This document shows positions 17,469-26,364 of a DNA stretch of 64,000 nt, piece after piece; the stretch's first letter is position 1, and every line of letters starts with the position of its first letter. The DNA lies in the NCBI RefSeq assembly GCF_017410345.1, contig NZ_JAFQQZ010000021.1:57464-121463 (forward strand), given 5' to 3'. Source of the stretch: Methanobrevibacter sp. (lineage in GTDB: Archaea > Methanobacteriota > Methanobacteria > Methanobacteriales > Methanobacteriaceae). Under the pieces are notes generated by a model that saw only the letters and a list, made by a program, of their open reading frames with translations, was not told the DNA's origin and ran no database searches. The position numbers and the translations under genes are program-made.

Positions 17469-18456
17469 TTACATAACCATGGTTTTGAGCTTTGGTTACT
17501 CTTACACGGTTTTCTCCCACTATTTCACCTGCTGCCTTGACAATGTCCTTGTTGTTATCGTCAAAGACAGTGTATAATGTAGGACCGAATGAACTGATAC
17601 CTGTACCATAAGCTCCTGCCTCATCCATTGCTTCCATAGCAGGCAAGTAATGAGGATCCAAACTGTGTTCAAGCTTGTTGAAACCGACCTTTTGAAGTTC
17701 CTTGATAGCCCAACCGAAGGTTACGATATCCTTCTCAATCAATGCAGGAAGCAAGTTCATCAAGATCAAATGGGAAACCTGTTCCACTTCATCTTTTGGA
17801 ATAGGGCAGTATGTTTGGAAAACATTTACTTCAGCTTGGTCATGCATGGTTTCCTCAACTTCAGGCATTGCAAGCAAAATGTTCCAGTCTTCAGGGAACT
17901 CATATCTTGCAATCAATGTTGCAGGTTTTGCCTTGGACGCTGAAGATGGCAGGAATCCAGGTTTTTCCTCTAGACTGTGACCACCATCGACAATGAAACC
18001 TCCCAAATCATGTGCAAAGGTACCGATACCGGAGGTTCCTCCTCTTCCAACCATAGCACTTAATTCTCTGCTTGTGAATTTTTCTCCTGTTTCGGATAAA
18101 ATTCCAGCGGTTTCAGTCATCAAATGAGCGGTACAAACTGAAATTTGAGTTCCGGAACCTAATCCGGAGTGTGGACGGTAAGCTTCCAAAACTTTAAAAT
18201 GGAACCCTGACTCAATGCCGCAGAGTTCTGCAATCTTTTCAGCAGCCTTTGGAATCTTTTCCATACATTCTTCTTTAGAGTCTTCTCTAATGCCATCGGC
18301 AAATTCTAATGTGTATCCTTTTTCATTGGTTTCTTCACTTTCCAATACAAATTGTGGATCGCTAAGTGCGAGACCTATACCACCATCAATTCTCTTATAA
18401 GATCCATTCAAGTCAATAAGAGACATATGTAATCTTGAAGGTGCTCTAATAATCAT
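17458..18456 (-). CDS. Beta-ribofuranosylaminobenzene 5'-phosphate synthase
   Basis: Beta-RFAP synthase condenses 4-hydroxybenzoate (or p-aminobenzoate) with PRPP, with loss of CO2, in the first committed step of methanopterin synthesis. The protein (332 residues from the ATG at 18456) has a GHMP-like fold. Features are APSRLHMSLIDLNGSYKRIDGG at the N terminus, RPHSGLGSGTQ in the phosphate loop, GRGGTSGIGTFAH, and the C-terminal ISSFGPTLYTV. The frame extends ten codons further up, but GGTCGTGAAATT directly precedes this ATG. The 3' end is repeated three times downstream. Confidence 0.9.
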   Translation of the reverse strand: MIIRAPSRLHMSLIDLNGSYKRIDGGIGLALSDPQFVLESEETNEKGYTLEFADGIREDSKEECMEKIPKAAEKIAELCGIESGFHFKVLEAYRPHSGLGSGTQISVCTAHLMTETAGILSETGEKFTSRELSAMVGRGGTSGIGTFAHDLGGFIVDGGHSLEEKPGFLPSSASKAKPATLIARYEFPEDWNILLAMPEVEETMHDQAEVNVFQTYCPIPKDEVEQVSHLILMNLLPALIEKDIVTFGWAIKELQKVGFNKLEHSLDPHYLPAMEAMDEAGAYGTGISSFGPTLYTVFDDNNKDIVKAAGEIVGENRVRVTKAQNHGYVIEK

Positions 18457-18776
18457 AATTTCACGACCATTTTTATAATAATCCAATAATTGAATCAGAT
18501 AAAAAAAATTTCAATTTCATCTTCTTTAAGTCCAATTATCAAACCTATAATTTTAATTAATTAAATATTTAACAAACTTAAATATTTCGAATATTAATAT
18601 ATTAATTTTATTATATAAAGTTATTGTAAAAATTATTATAAAAATAGGAATAAGTCTTAAAAAGAATGGCATAAAAATAGAATAAACTGAAATAAAAAAT
18701 AGATAAGAACAATTTAATAAAAAAAATGGAAAATTAAATGAAAATAGAAAAGAAATTGAGAAATAATAAAAATTAT

Positions 18777-20306
18777 CTATTCATTATCTTCCTCTTCCTT
18801 TCCAGTTTTGTCATTGAATTCGGTCATCTTCTGATTCAATGGGACTGAAAACTCATCTTCAATTCCTTGTCTGTAGATTGAGTTCATGGTACAGAATGGA
18901 ATGACTCTGCCATCAGGGACAGCATAGTGAATAACACAATCCTTTACCCTGTCAGTGTCAAAGTTGAACGGATCCATGAAATGCATGCAGGAAATGAGCA
19001 ATGAATTTATATGGAATTGACCTAAAGCATCATAAGACTGGTCCTTAAAGATATTGAAGATGATCCTTTTAATATCCAAACTGGATGGTGCTTCCTTTTC
19101 ATTGAAGATTTTCTTGAAGTTTTTGGCGGCACTTGCCACGATTCTAGGTTTAATCGCAAATGAACCGTTTTCCAACTTTTCAGTATATTTGTTTAGGAAA
19201 GCCAAGAACTTATCGACATCAATGAATCTGGTAATAGGGATAATTTTTCCTTCATCCATAAAGATATAAGTGGCCGAACCGCAGTGTTGGTGACAGTTCA
19301 ATGTCACTGGAGGTTCCTCATTTCTTAAAGCTCCAATGAATTCAGATACTGGCTGTACAGAAGTGGCTGAATAGAAATCGTCCTTGGAAATTTGACCGTC
19401 TGTCTGTTCCTCCACTAATTTCAAGAAATCAGGAATGGTGATTCTTTGCTCTTCCACTTGGTCAGAAGGAGTTCTTCCTGCAAATGCTACAGGCTGGAAG
19501 TTTACACCATGGACAACATCACTGTTTTCAACGGCAAACCTGATGATGTCCCCTACTTGCTGGTCATTGACACCTTTAACAACTGTAGGTACTATTACAA
19601 CTCCTAAACCAACTTCCCTACATTTCTTAATGGCATCCAATTTGACATTCAATAGGTTTTTGCTTCTTGCTATCAAATAAGGCTCTTCGGTAACACCGTC
19701 AAACTGCAAGTAAACGGTATTCAATCCGGCATCCTTCAATTCCTTAGCATAACCTTCCTTCTTAGCGATTCTTATACCATTGGTAGCTATTTGAGTGTGA
19801 TGGAATCCTTCCTCTCTAGCCATTCTGATCAAGTCAGGCAAGTCTTTCCTTACGGTAGGCTCACCGCCGGCGTATTGAATAGCTGGAGCAGGTACCGGCT
19901 TTTCATTTCTTAAGTTCCTAAGCATTTGACGAATCTCATCTTGAGTAGGTTCAAACAACTTTTTGGAAACAGCCGCATTTGCAAAGCAGATAGGGCACTT
20001 CAAATTGCACCTGTTGGTTACGTCAATCAATCCTAAAACTGTGTAGGATTCATGTTCAGAACAGATCCCACAATTTGAAGGGCATTTTGCAACCTTTTCC
20101 ACCATAGGATTTTCAAGGTCTTGAGTGATGGAGTCAAGCTGATCGACTCTGCTGTATAGCTCAGCATCACTCCAGTAAGTATTATTAAACTCCCCATGTT
20201 CCGGACATTCCTTTTTAATCCAGACTCTGCCATCCTCTTCATAAACCTCAGCCTCTAATGGCTTGAGGCAGATAGGACATAAACTAGTTGTATTTTTAAT
20301 ATGCAT
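18777..20306 (-). CDS. Tes / MJ0619-family radical SAM protein (tetraether lipid synthase or pterin methylase)
   Basis: This 509-residue radical SAM protein has four cysteine clusters: an N-terminal zinc-like pair (Cys10/Cys13 and Cys34), Cys75/Cys79/Cys82, the SAM cluster CNLKCPIC (Cys100, Cys104, Cys107), and C-terminal cysteines. The segments YAGGEPTVRKDLPDLI and FQPVAFAGR and the NCHQHCGSATY motif identify the MJ0619/MA1486 family. MJ0619 was first described as methylating the pterin of methanopterin. Later work showed homologues join two archaeol chains into tetraether lipids. Both products are expected in this organism and sequence alone does not decide. GGTGAG precedes the ATG. Beta-RFAP synthase lies downstream after 320 bp. 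Confidence 0.85.
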   Translation of the reverse strand: MHIKNTTSLCPICLKPLEAEVYEEDGRVWIKKECPEHGEFNNTYWSDAELYSRVDQLDSITQDLENPMVEKVAKCPSNCGICSEHESYTVLGLIDVTNRCNLKCPICFANAAVSKKLFEPTQDEIRQMLRNLRNEKPVPAPAIQYAGGEPTVRKDLPDLIRMAREEGFHHTQIATNGIRIAKKEGYAKELKDAGLNTVYLQFDGVTEEPYLIARSKNLLNVKLDAIKKCREVGLGVVIVPTVVKGVNDQQVGDIIRFAVENSDVVHGVNFQPVAFAGRTPSDQVEEQRITIPDFLKLVEEQTDGQISKDDFYSATSVQPVSEFIGALRNEEPPVTLNCHQHCGSATYIFMDEGKIIPITRFIDVDKFLAFLNKYTEKLENGSFAIKPRIVASAAKNFKKIFNEKEAPSSLDIKRIIFNIFKDQSYDALGQFHINSLLISCMHFMDPFNFDTDRVKDCVIHYAVPDGRVIPFCTMNSIYRQGIEDEFSVPLNQKMTEFNDKTGKEEEDNE

Positions 20307-20674
20307 ATACTCACCACAATTGATTTTTAAAATCTGTATAATCTGTGTAAAATATCTTAACTTTGGTATTTTTAAAATGAATAAGTCTATGAAAATTTTA
20401 TTAATAAGTTAATTATGAATCTTTAAATGAAATGCTGAACTTAATTAATTTTATATAGAACTTATATTAACATAATGTATTTAATATTTATTTTCATAAT
20501 ATTTAAACTTATTATTAAAAAAGATATGAAATCGTAATAATTATATGAATTATATGAACTGAAAAATGAATTTCTATAGAAAATCCACAAGCAATAGAGA
20601 ATAATTAAGTAATAGAAAGAAGATAAATAATATTAATTAAGTTTATTAAGAAAAGATCAGATTAGGTGCATGGC
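20307..20674. other. Divergent promoter region, gene-free
   Basis: About 370 bp between the minus-strand Tes-family gene and a plus-strand small gene. It is over 80% A/T with TATA-like runs in both directions. No repeat or RNA is supported. Confidence 0.6.
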
Positions 20675-20974
20675 ATGAAATTAAGTGAATGGATTAAATC
20701 AAACAACATACCTAATAACAGAATAATCAAGGTCCTTGAATATTATGAAAGCATCGAACCGATAAGCTTCAACGACCCTGAAGACGTCAAGGCGGAAGTT
20801 GAAGAGCACGGACTTAGATGGGTGGCAAATAAGTACGGGGTTCGTGAAAAAGAGTTAAAGGAATATGGCTGGAGATTTAAGAAACGAGACGATAAAGGTA
20901 AGAAAAGAGAAGAAACTCCAATCATAAAAACAAATGAGCAAAAGCCGTTAGTGGATATTTTTGATGATGAATGA
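20675..20974 (+). CDS. Small hypothetical basic protein
   Basis: This 99-residue protein is not recognised. It starts MKLSEWIKSNNIPNNRIIKVLEYYESI and is mostly helical. The middle (VEEHGLRWVANKYGVREKELKEYGWRFKKRDD) looks like a helix-turn-helix or a short adaptor with a basic end, and the tail is disordered and charged. The frame is open to a GTG at 20666, but AGGTG lies 7 nt before the ATG at 20675. Coding is supported by the start signal and by its amino-acid composition, not by a family match. Confidence 0.6.
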   Translation: MKLSEWIKSNNIPNNRIIKVLEYYESIEPISFNDPEDVKAEVEEHGLRWVANKYGVREKELKEYGWRFKKRDDKGKKREETPIIKTNEQKPLVDIFDDE

Positions 20975-21002
20975 AAAAATAAAATGATAATGCTTGAAAC
21001 TT

Positions 21003-21038
21003 GGAAAAGATTTTGATCAAACTTTTTCCAAAAGTTTG
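21003..21038. terminator. Dispersed terminator-like element, copy 1
   Basis: GGAAAAGATTTTGATCAAAC, followed by TTTTTCCAAAAGTTTG, forms a hairpin centred on TTTGATCAAA, between convergent genes ending at 20974 and 21041. A close copy lies at 30374-30409 in another convergent gap. Both would give a stem followed by T-rich sequence in either direction. Confidence 0.6.
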
Positions 21039-21040
21039 TA

Positions 21041-21616
21041 TTAGTACCAAACATCCTTGATTCCAAGCAAATAAGCAACAGTGTTAGATCCTAAATGTAG
21101 AACAATGGAAAGAACACAAATAAGAAGGAAGAATTTCCAACTGATTCTAACTACCAATAAACTTAATACGAGTGCACCTACTACGAAATCCAATTGATCC
21201 ATAATAGGAGCTGGCTCTCCACTTTGGAGACCTATTCTTCTTTTAATGAAACTTCCGACCAAATCACCGAACAATGCACCGAAAGCCATTAGGAATCCTA
21301 AAATCAAACCGCCAATTACACTGCCATAAACAGGAAGGTCTATGATTCCGCCAGTCAATACGCTTAAATCTCCAAAGAAGGTACCTATAATACCTAATAC
21401 TACACCAACAAGGGTTCCGATGATGGTACCATTCTGGAAGCCTTTCCATGTTACTCCATTACCAATAAGCCTGCGACCATCCTTGCATTCCTTTCCACCA
21501 TCAACAGGTGTTCCTCCACCAAATGCAAGACCGCTAAGGTTAGCCACATAAGCAGGCAGCATAAAATAAACCGCAGCTAAAATTGCAATCAGTAAGTTGA
21601 ATATATCAATTTCCAT
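21041..21616 (-). CDS. carS: CDP-archaeol synthase (CarS)
   Basis: CarS transfers CMP from CTP to digeranylgeranylglyceryl phosphate, giving the activated precursor of archaeal phospholipids. This integral membrane protein of 191 residues has about five membrane segments. It contains the family motifs NGVTWKGFQNGTIIG, GALFGDLVGSFIKRRIG and APIMDQLDFVVGALV, in which the Asp residues bind CTP and metal. Length is about 10% above the shortest family members. The preferred ATG at 21616 has GAGG nine bases upstream; the frame is open to 21628. Confidence 0.9.
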   Translation of the reverse strand: MEIDIFNLLIAILAAVYFMLPAYVANLSGLAFGGGTPVDGGKECKDGRRLIGNGVTWKGFQNGTIIGTLVGVVLGIIGTFFGDLSVLTGGIIDLPVYGSVIGGLILGFLMAFGALFGDLVGSFIKRRIGLQSGEPAPIMDQLDFVVGALVLSLLVVRISWKFFLLICVLSIVLHLGSNTVAYLLGIKDVWY

Positions 21617-21748
21617 TATTTGCCTCAAAAAATTTAATTATTAGTCCTCAATAAAATTTTGAAAAAAAATTTAATTCATTTTCAATTTAAGATATATCCT
21701 TAATTGTTAATAAACATAAGTATTAAAAAAATCAATTTAAAAAAAAAA

Positions 21749-22438
21749 CTAATTTTTCAAATGATTATAGGAAGCATCCAATAATCTATAGGATTCTATG
21801 AATGCCAAGGTTTTTGTATCTGTTTCCGGAATTTCATAAACGAAGACAAGAGTTCCGGTTTCAACTAAAGGAGTGTCCACTTTCTTGATTGATGTGCTTT
21901 TGCTTGGTCTTGTCTTATTTCTCTTATAAAAATTAAAGCCAATATCATCTGTAACTACCTCCGCTAAGTCTACAGATGCATTATCCATGGTTGGAGTTGC
22001 TATATAATATCCTTCTCCATATCCTGGCTCGTGGTCATGGCCAATGATGACCAAATCGGGATCTGATTTGGCTACATCGCTAACAACATAATCATGAACC
22101 AGAGATTCACCATTCTTTCTTCCTTGCTCGAATTTTTCAGGAGAATCGGTTACCTTAACCTGATAATTTATTATCTCCGCATCACTATGGGTGAATGCAA
22201 AGAACCTGCATGCCAAAGGAAGAATAAGCTTATGAAGGGATTCCCTTGAATGCATACCTGAAACAACTGCAATCTTTACAGTTGTATTGTTTGAGTGAGT
22301 ATAATTTACCTTTGTCACATAACCCAAATCATTCTCACCAATAATTTCAGAGCTTCCTTCGGTTAAAATGAAAAATCCTAAAATGGCCGCAATGATAATT
22401 ATCAAACTGACAATGATTATCTTAGTCTTCTTTCCCAT
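21749..22438 (-). CDS. Membrane-anchored extracellular protein of unknown function
   Basis: This 229-residue protein starts with a positively charged end (MGKKTK) and one hydrophobic segment (about residues 7-26), with no cleavage-site or lipobox cysteine, so it is probably an anchored extracytoplasmic protein. GMHSRESLHKLILPLA contains a HxxE pattern (His-Ser-Arg-Glu) that recalls the zinc site of M14/AstE-type carboxypeptidases, and IIGHDHEPGYGEGY contains more His and Glu. This is only a suggestion; I do not recognise the family. It is last in a run with wecB, mfnD and mfnF (49 bp after mfnF). Confidence 0.6.
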   Translation of the reverse strand: MGKKTKIIIVSLIIIIAAILGFFILTEGSSEIIGENDLGYVTKVNYTHSNNTTVKIAVVSGMHSRESLHKLILPLACRFFAFTHSDAEIINYQVKVTDSPEKFEQGRKNGESLVHDYVVSDVAKSDPDLVIIGHDHEPGYGEGYYIATPTMDNASVDLAEVVTDDIGFNFYKRNKTRPSKSTSIKKVDTPLVETGTLVFVYEIPETDTKTLAFIESYRLLDASYNHLKN

Positions 22439-22487
22439 AGTATCACAAAAATATCTAACTACTCTCGCAAATAGTAAATTTAAGAAA

Positions 22488-23510
22488 TTAATCCAAGTAA
22501 TTCTTCATCATAATGGCTGTACCAATAGCTGGAGCCACAGTACATTCATCATCACTATAGAAGTCACCCATGGACTTCACATCAAGACCTAAGAGCTTAG
22601 CTGCCTCTGCACATAGGATGTCCTTTCCAAGACCGGTTACAATCACCTTGTCCAATCCTTCCCTATCTGAGACTTCCTTAAGCCCTGCAGCAATCTGCTT
22701 CACTTGTTCCTTGTGAATATAATCAGCAATTTCCTTGATGTCTTCCATAGATAAAATGTCCAAATCTGCACATACAACTCTTGAAATTCTTCTTGCAGAC
22801 TCTTCCTTGGACTTTCCTGCTCCATCACAGGTAGCGCAGACATAATCCTCATCCTTGATCAAATCAAGGACATTGTAGACATCGGCAGTGATTGCAAAGA
22901 GTTCGGAAGCGACCCTATAGTTTTCCCCCTTGAATGGGATGGAATCAATGAAGCTTGTAAGATTGGTCCTTAAGGTTCCTGTGTATACAAGCTCTCCAGT
23001 AGCGGATCTTTCGAAGTCGGTTCTTCCCTTTGCACATTCATGCCCATCCTTGATTGGAATGATGTCAGTGGTTGTGCTTCCAGTATCCACAAAAATGCAA
23101 TCCCTCTCTATTTCAGCAACAATCTGTGAAGTGGCTATCCAGTTTGCCGCAGCAACTTCAATAGGATTTGCCATAAGTTCAGCAAGTGACAATACCTTGT
23201 CAACACCAATGTAAGCAACAGGGCAGTCAAAAAGCTTCTCACAGGTGGTGGCTATATCCAATACTCCTTGAGCCTTTGTCTCAAATGCATCCACCAATTC
23301 TGCAGTCATGGAAATTCCCACAGCATCTATTTCCTCAACAGGACATATCTTTTCAATCAAATCATATAGGACATTTCCCAATCTTTCATTTTGAGACCAC
23401 ATAGGCAAGTATTCGAATACTGTTTGAATATCCTTTATCTCACCATTTTCATACTCAACAATTGCCAAATCGGTGTTTGCACCACCAATATCAAAACCTG
23501 CTACCTTCAC
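22488..23510 (-). CDS. mfnF: MfnF: methanofuran-side-chain coupling enzyme (TIGR03123 hydantoinase/oxoprolinase-like)
   Basis: This 340-residue protein has the actin/hexokinase-like N terminus GFDIGGANTDLAI and matches the one-carbon-pathway family TIGR03123. In M. jannaschii the homologue MfnF joins the aminomethylfuran diphosphate to gamma-glutamyltyramine, building the core of methanofuran. GGTGAT sits 3 nt before a GTG start codon at 23510. The ATP-grasp ligase that makes gamma-glutamyltyramine (MfnD) is directly upstream, so the two consecutive steps are neighbours and probably co-transcribed. Confidence 0.85.
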   Translation of the reverse strand: MKVAGFDIGGANTDLAIVEYENGEIKDIQTVFEYLPMWSQNERLGNVLYDLIEKICPVEEIDAVGISMTAELVDAFETKAQGVLDIATTCEKLFDCPVAYIGVDKVLSLAELMANPIEVAAANWIATSQIVAEIERDCIFVDTGSTTTDIIPIKDGHECAKGRTDFERSATGELVYTGTLRTNLTSFIDSIPFKGENYRVASELFAITADVYNVLDLIKDEDYVCATCDGAGKSKEESARRISRVVCADLDILSMEDIKEIADYIHKEQVKQIAAGLKEVSDREGLDKVIVTGLGKDILCAEAAKLLGLDVKSMGDFYSDDECTVAPAIGTAIMMKNYLD

Positions 23511-23567
23511 ATTATCACCAAGTCTGATTATTCTTCTATTTCATTTCTAGATTCATTTAATAAAAAT

Positions 23568-23636
23568 TAATTATCTTCTATCTTGATTTCAAAGATTTAA
23601 CATTCATATAATCTAATTATCTTCTATCTTGATTTC
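23568..23636 (-). repeat. Duplicated 3' end of mfnD
   Basis: TAATTATCTTCTATCTTGATTTC on the plus strand occurs at 23614-23636, inside the end of mfnD, and at 23568-23590, 46 bp downstream of it on the minus strand. The exact 23-bp match covers the last seven codons and the stop region; the stop is TAG in the gene and TAA in the copy. A weaker third copy may lie at about 23525-23547. Confidence 0.8.
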
Positions 23637-24791
23637 CAAGATTCCATTGTCATTCTTACAAAAGCTTGCTTTTGAACTGTAAGTTATCTCACCAATATCC
23701 TCAACACTTATCCTTTTATCAATCAAATCAATGATTGTCTTTGCTATATTGATATTGATGATCTTTTGAAGCCCAACATATGAAGTGGTGAATCTTGAGT
23801 TTATTTCCAAAAGATAAATGTAACCATCTTCAATTATAAAGTCAATTCCCACAAAACCTTTTAGTCCTGGTACATATTCACATGCTTTTTTAGCATACTC
23901 AAAGACCTTGTCCTTTAGCGGATGTTCATAAGGAACATATCCTCCAAGATATTCTCCGCCGTTTTCATCTATTTCAACGATCTGCTTATTCAGGCTGATT
24001 GGGATTGCCTCTTTGCCATCACTGATTAGGCAGACACTGCAAACGTCCCCTTCAATGTATGGCTGAACGATGAATCTGGAACCTTCCTCATAAATCTCCT
24101 CTAAATCGTCAATATCCCTTTTAGATGCGATTATCTTAATGTTGTCACAATCCACACCAAAGCGTGGCTTTGCAATTAGCTTATTCTCCTTGACCACATC
24201 CCTATCGGAATTGTCCAAGACAGGAATGTCCTTAGGCTTTTGCATTATTGGAACTGCACCATCATCATTGCCATCACCGTAATCTCCATTGATTGTATCA
24301 AAGAAGATTTGAATGGCCCTTTTCCAATAGGTTTTCTTATTGAGGAGAATATTGTATGTCATCGGTTGAGGTATTCTGTTAGCCAGATAGTCAAAGGTTT
24401 CATATTTGTCAGAAGCGAGCTTAACTGCAAAATGGTCACTGCCATAAACCTTTACGTCTTTTGATTCAAGCAATTTGGTCAGATTATATAGGTTCATGTC
24501 ACCTTCAGCTGCAATGAACATGGCCCTATCAAAGACATATGCCTCTTTTTCCAACCAATCTTCGAGGGTCTCTTCAATGACCACTGTCTTTACATCAAAG
24601 TCAAAATCGTCAAATATGTTTTCAAACTGCTTTGCAAGAAGCACATAAATGTCTTCATCCTTTAAGTCGCTTACAAGAGACCTTATAAGCTCTACAGCTT
24701 CTGAGACTATTGACAGGTCTTCCACACCTGCTGCTGTAAAGTATTCGAATACCAATATTGAATCATCATTAACGTCTTTCAAATCAACCAT
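23613..24791 (-). CDS. mfnD: Tyramine-L-glutamate ligase (ATP-grasp)
   Basis: MfnD makes gamma-glutamyltyramine from tyramine, L-glutamate and ATP for methanofuran. The protein has 392 residues and an ATP-grasp core. ILVFEYFTAAGVED near the N terminus is typical of the family. LIAKPRFGVDCDNIKII, FIVQPYIEGDVCSVCLIS and the metal-binding FVGIDFIIEDGYIYLLEINSRF follow. An insertion around residues 170-190 is rich in Gly, Asp and Asn. It is 38 bp after wecB and 102 bp before mfnF on the same strand. Confidence 0.87.
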   Translation of the reverse strand: MVDLKDVNDDSILVFEYFTAAGVEDLSIVSEAVELIRSLVSDLKDEDIYVLLAKQFENIFDDFDFDVKTVVIEETLEDWLEKEAYVFDRAMFIAAEGDMNLYNLTKLLESKDVKVYGSDHFAVKLASDKYETFDYLANRIPQPMTYNILLNKKTYWKRAIQIFFDTINGDYGDGNDDGAVPIMQKPKDIPVLDNSDRDVVKENKLIAKPRFGVDCDNIKIIASKRDIDDLEEIYEEGSRFIVQPYIEGDVCSVCLISDGKEAIPISLNKQIVEIDENGGEYLGGYVPYEHPLKDKVFEYAKKACEYVPGLKGFVGIDFIIEDGYIYLLEINSRFTTSYVGLQKIININIAKTIIDLIDKRISVEDIGEITYSSKASFCKNDNGILEIKIEDN

Positions 24792-24829
24792 TTTAATCGC
24801 CTAATAATAAAAAAATAATTCTAATCTAA

Positions 24830-26161
24830 TTAATTACTGTAATCCTCATAAATAACTGTAAGTCCATTCAAATTCAAGTCATCATAAGGGAATCTGATCT
24901 CTTCCCCTTCAAATGCTATCTTAACCAATGAATCGTTTTCCTCTTCAAACTCATTTACTGTAATGTCATCATCAATAGCTTTCATATGACGGGTGAAGCT
25001 TGCCATCACCTCATCAGGAGCTTCCATCTTAAGAGTGTCATTCTTATCTGATTCCTCTATTATTCTAATCATCAATTCTGCCGCATTTCCCATCCCATAT
25101 GGGTTTTTGGCAGATTTCATCCTTTTTGCAAAGTCCTCATCATCCAGTATCCTTCTTGCATTCTCCAGAATGACTTCCTTGTCAGACCCTACAAGAATGT
25201 TTCCACCTGCAGTCACTGTTTCAGGCCTTTCAGTATTGTACCTTAAGGTAAGTGCCGGCACATCAAGTGTGATCGCTTCTTCCTGCAATCCTCCGGAATC
25301 CGTTAGGATGATTGTGGATTTTGAAATGAGAAGCAAGAAATCAAGATAGCCCACCGGCTTTATTATATGAACATGTTCAAGGTTGTTTAATCTATCAAAT
25401 AAATCGAAGTTCTCCATTGTCTTTTTGGTTCTTGGATGTATTGGGAAGATTATGTTCATATCATTCAATTCCTCCAATGCTTCAATGATATTGGTCAATC
25501 TATCTTTATCATCAACTGTTTCCGCTCTGTGCATTGTCAAGGTAAGGATATTTTCCATATTGTCAATATCCAAATCAGCCAGTCCTTGATCATATTCACT
25601 CTTTTCTCTGTTTTTGGATATCTCAAGGTTTCTGAAACATGCATCCACTACAGTGTTTCCAGTGATGAATATCCTTTTTCTTGAGATTCCTTCCATTGCA
25701 AGGTTGATGGCTGACTCTTCAGTTGGAACAAAGTATAATTTGGAGCAGATGTCTGCAGCAAGCCTGTTGATTTCCTCAGGCATGGTCTCATCAAATGAGC
25801 GAAGACCTGCCTCAACATGACCTACTGGAATGTGCAATTTGCTTGCAACAAGGGCACCTGCAAGCACCGCATTGGTATCTCCTTGAACAAGCAGAATGTC
25901 CGGTTTCTCATCCAATAGAACCTCTTCAATACCTTCCATCATCTTGCCTGTTTGCTTTCCATGGGAACCTGATCCCACATGAATGTTATAGTTTGGAGTA
26001 GGCAATTTCAAGTCAATGAAGAAATTCTCAGACATTTCCTTATCATAATGCTGGCCAGTGTGAATCAATAAGAGTTCATGGCCTCTCTTTTCTATCTCAT
26101 CCATGACAGAAGCCATCTTGATTATTTCCGGCCTTGTTCCAAGTACAATAGCTATTTTCAT
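24830..26161 (-). CDS. wecB: UDP-N-acetylglucosamine 2-epimerase (non-hydrolysing) with C-terminal extension
   Basis: This enzyme interconverts UDP-GlcNAc and UDP-ManNAc for surface polysaccharide or glycan synthesis. Motifs include GTRPEIIKM, HTGQHYDKEMSENFF, GDTNAVLAG, GHVEAGLRS, PIHPRT and DSGGLQEEA. The catalytic core should end near residue 370. Here about 70 more residues follow (starting near DTLKMEAPDE and ending FPYDDLNLNGLTVIYEDYSN), which is unusual. The neighbours mfnD and mfnF suggest a shared transcript rather than a shared pathway. Confidence 0.88.
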   Translation of the reverse strand: MKIAIVLGTRPEIIKMASVMDEIEKRGHELLLIHTGQHYDKEMSENFFIDLKLPTPNYNIHVGSGSHGKQTGKMMEGIEEVLLDEKPDILLVQGDTNAVLAGALVASKLHIPVGHVEAGLRSFDETMPEEINRLAADICSKLYFVPTEESAINLAMEGISRKRIFITGNTVVDACFRNLEISKNREKSEYDQGLADLDIDNMENILTLTMHRAETVDDKDRLTNIIEALEELNDMNIIFPIHPRTKKTMENFDLFDRLNNLEHVHIIKPVGYLDFLLLISKSTIILTDSGGLQEEAITLDVPALTLRYNTERPETVTAGGNILVGSDKEVILENARRILDDEDFAKRMKSAKNPYGMGNAAELMIRIIEESDKNDTLKMEAPDEVMASFTRHMKAIDDDITVNEFEEENDSLVKIAFEGEEIRFPYDDLNLNGLTVIYEDYSN

Positions 26162-26364
26162 TTTTAAACATCCTTATATTAGTTGAATTAAAATCGAATT
26201 ATTATATCCGTTGAAATTTGATAAATTTTATTTTAATTTATATTATATAAAGTTATGTTTTTCAAATAATATATAGTTTAATAAACATAGGATAACAGAT
26301 AAAATAAAAACAAAATAAAAAGTCTAATAAATCAAAATGTTTAAAATACTAATTGAGGACAATT

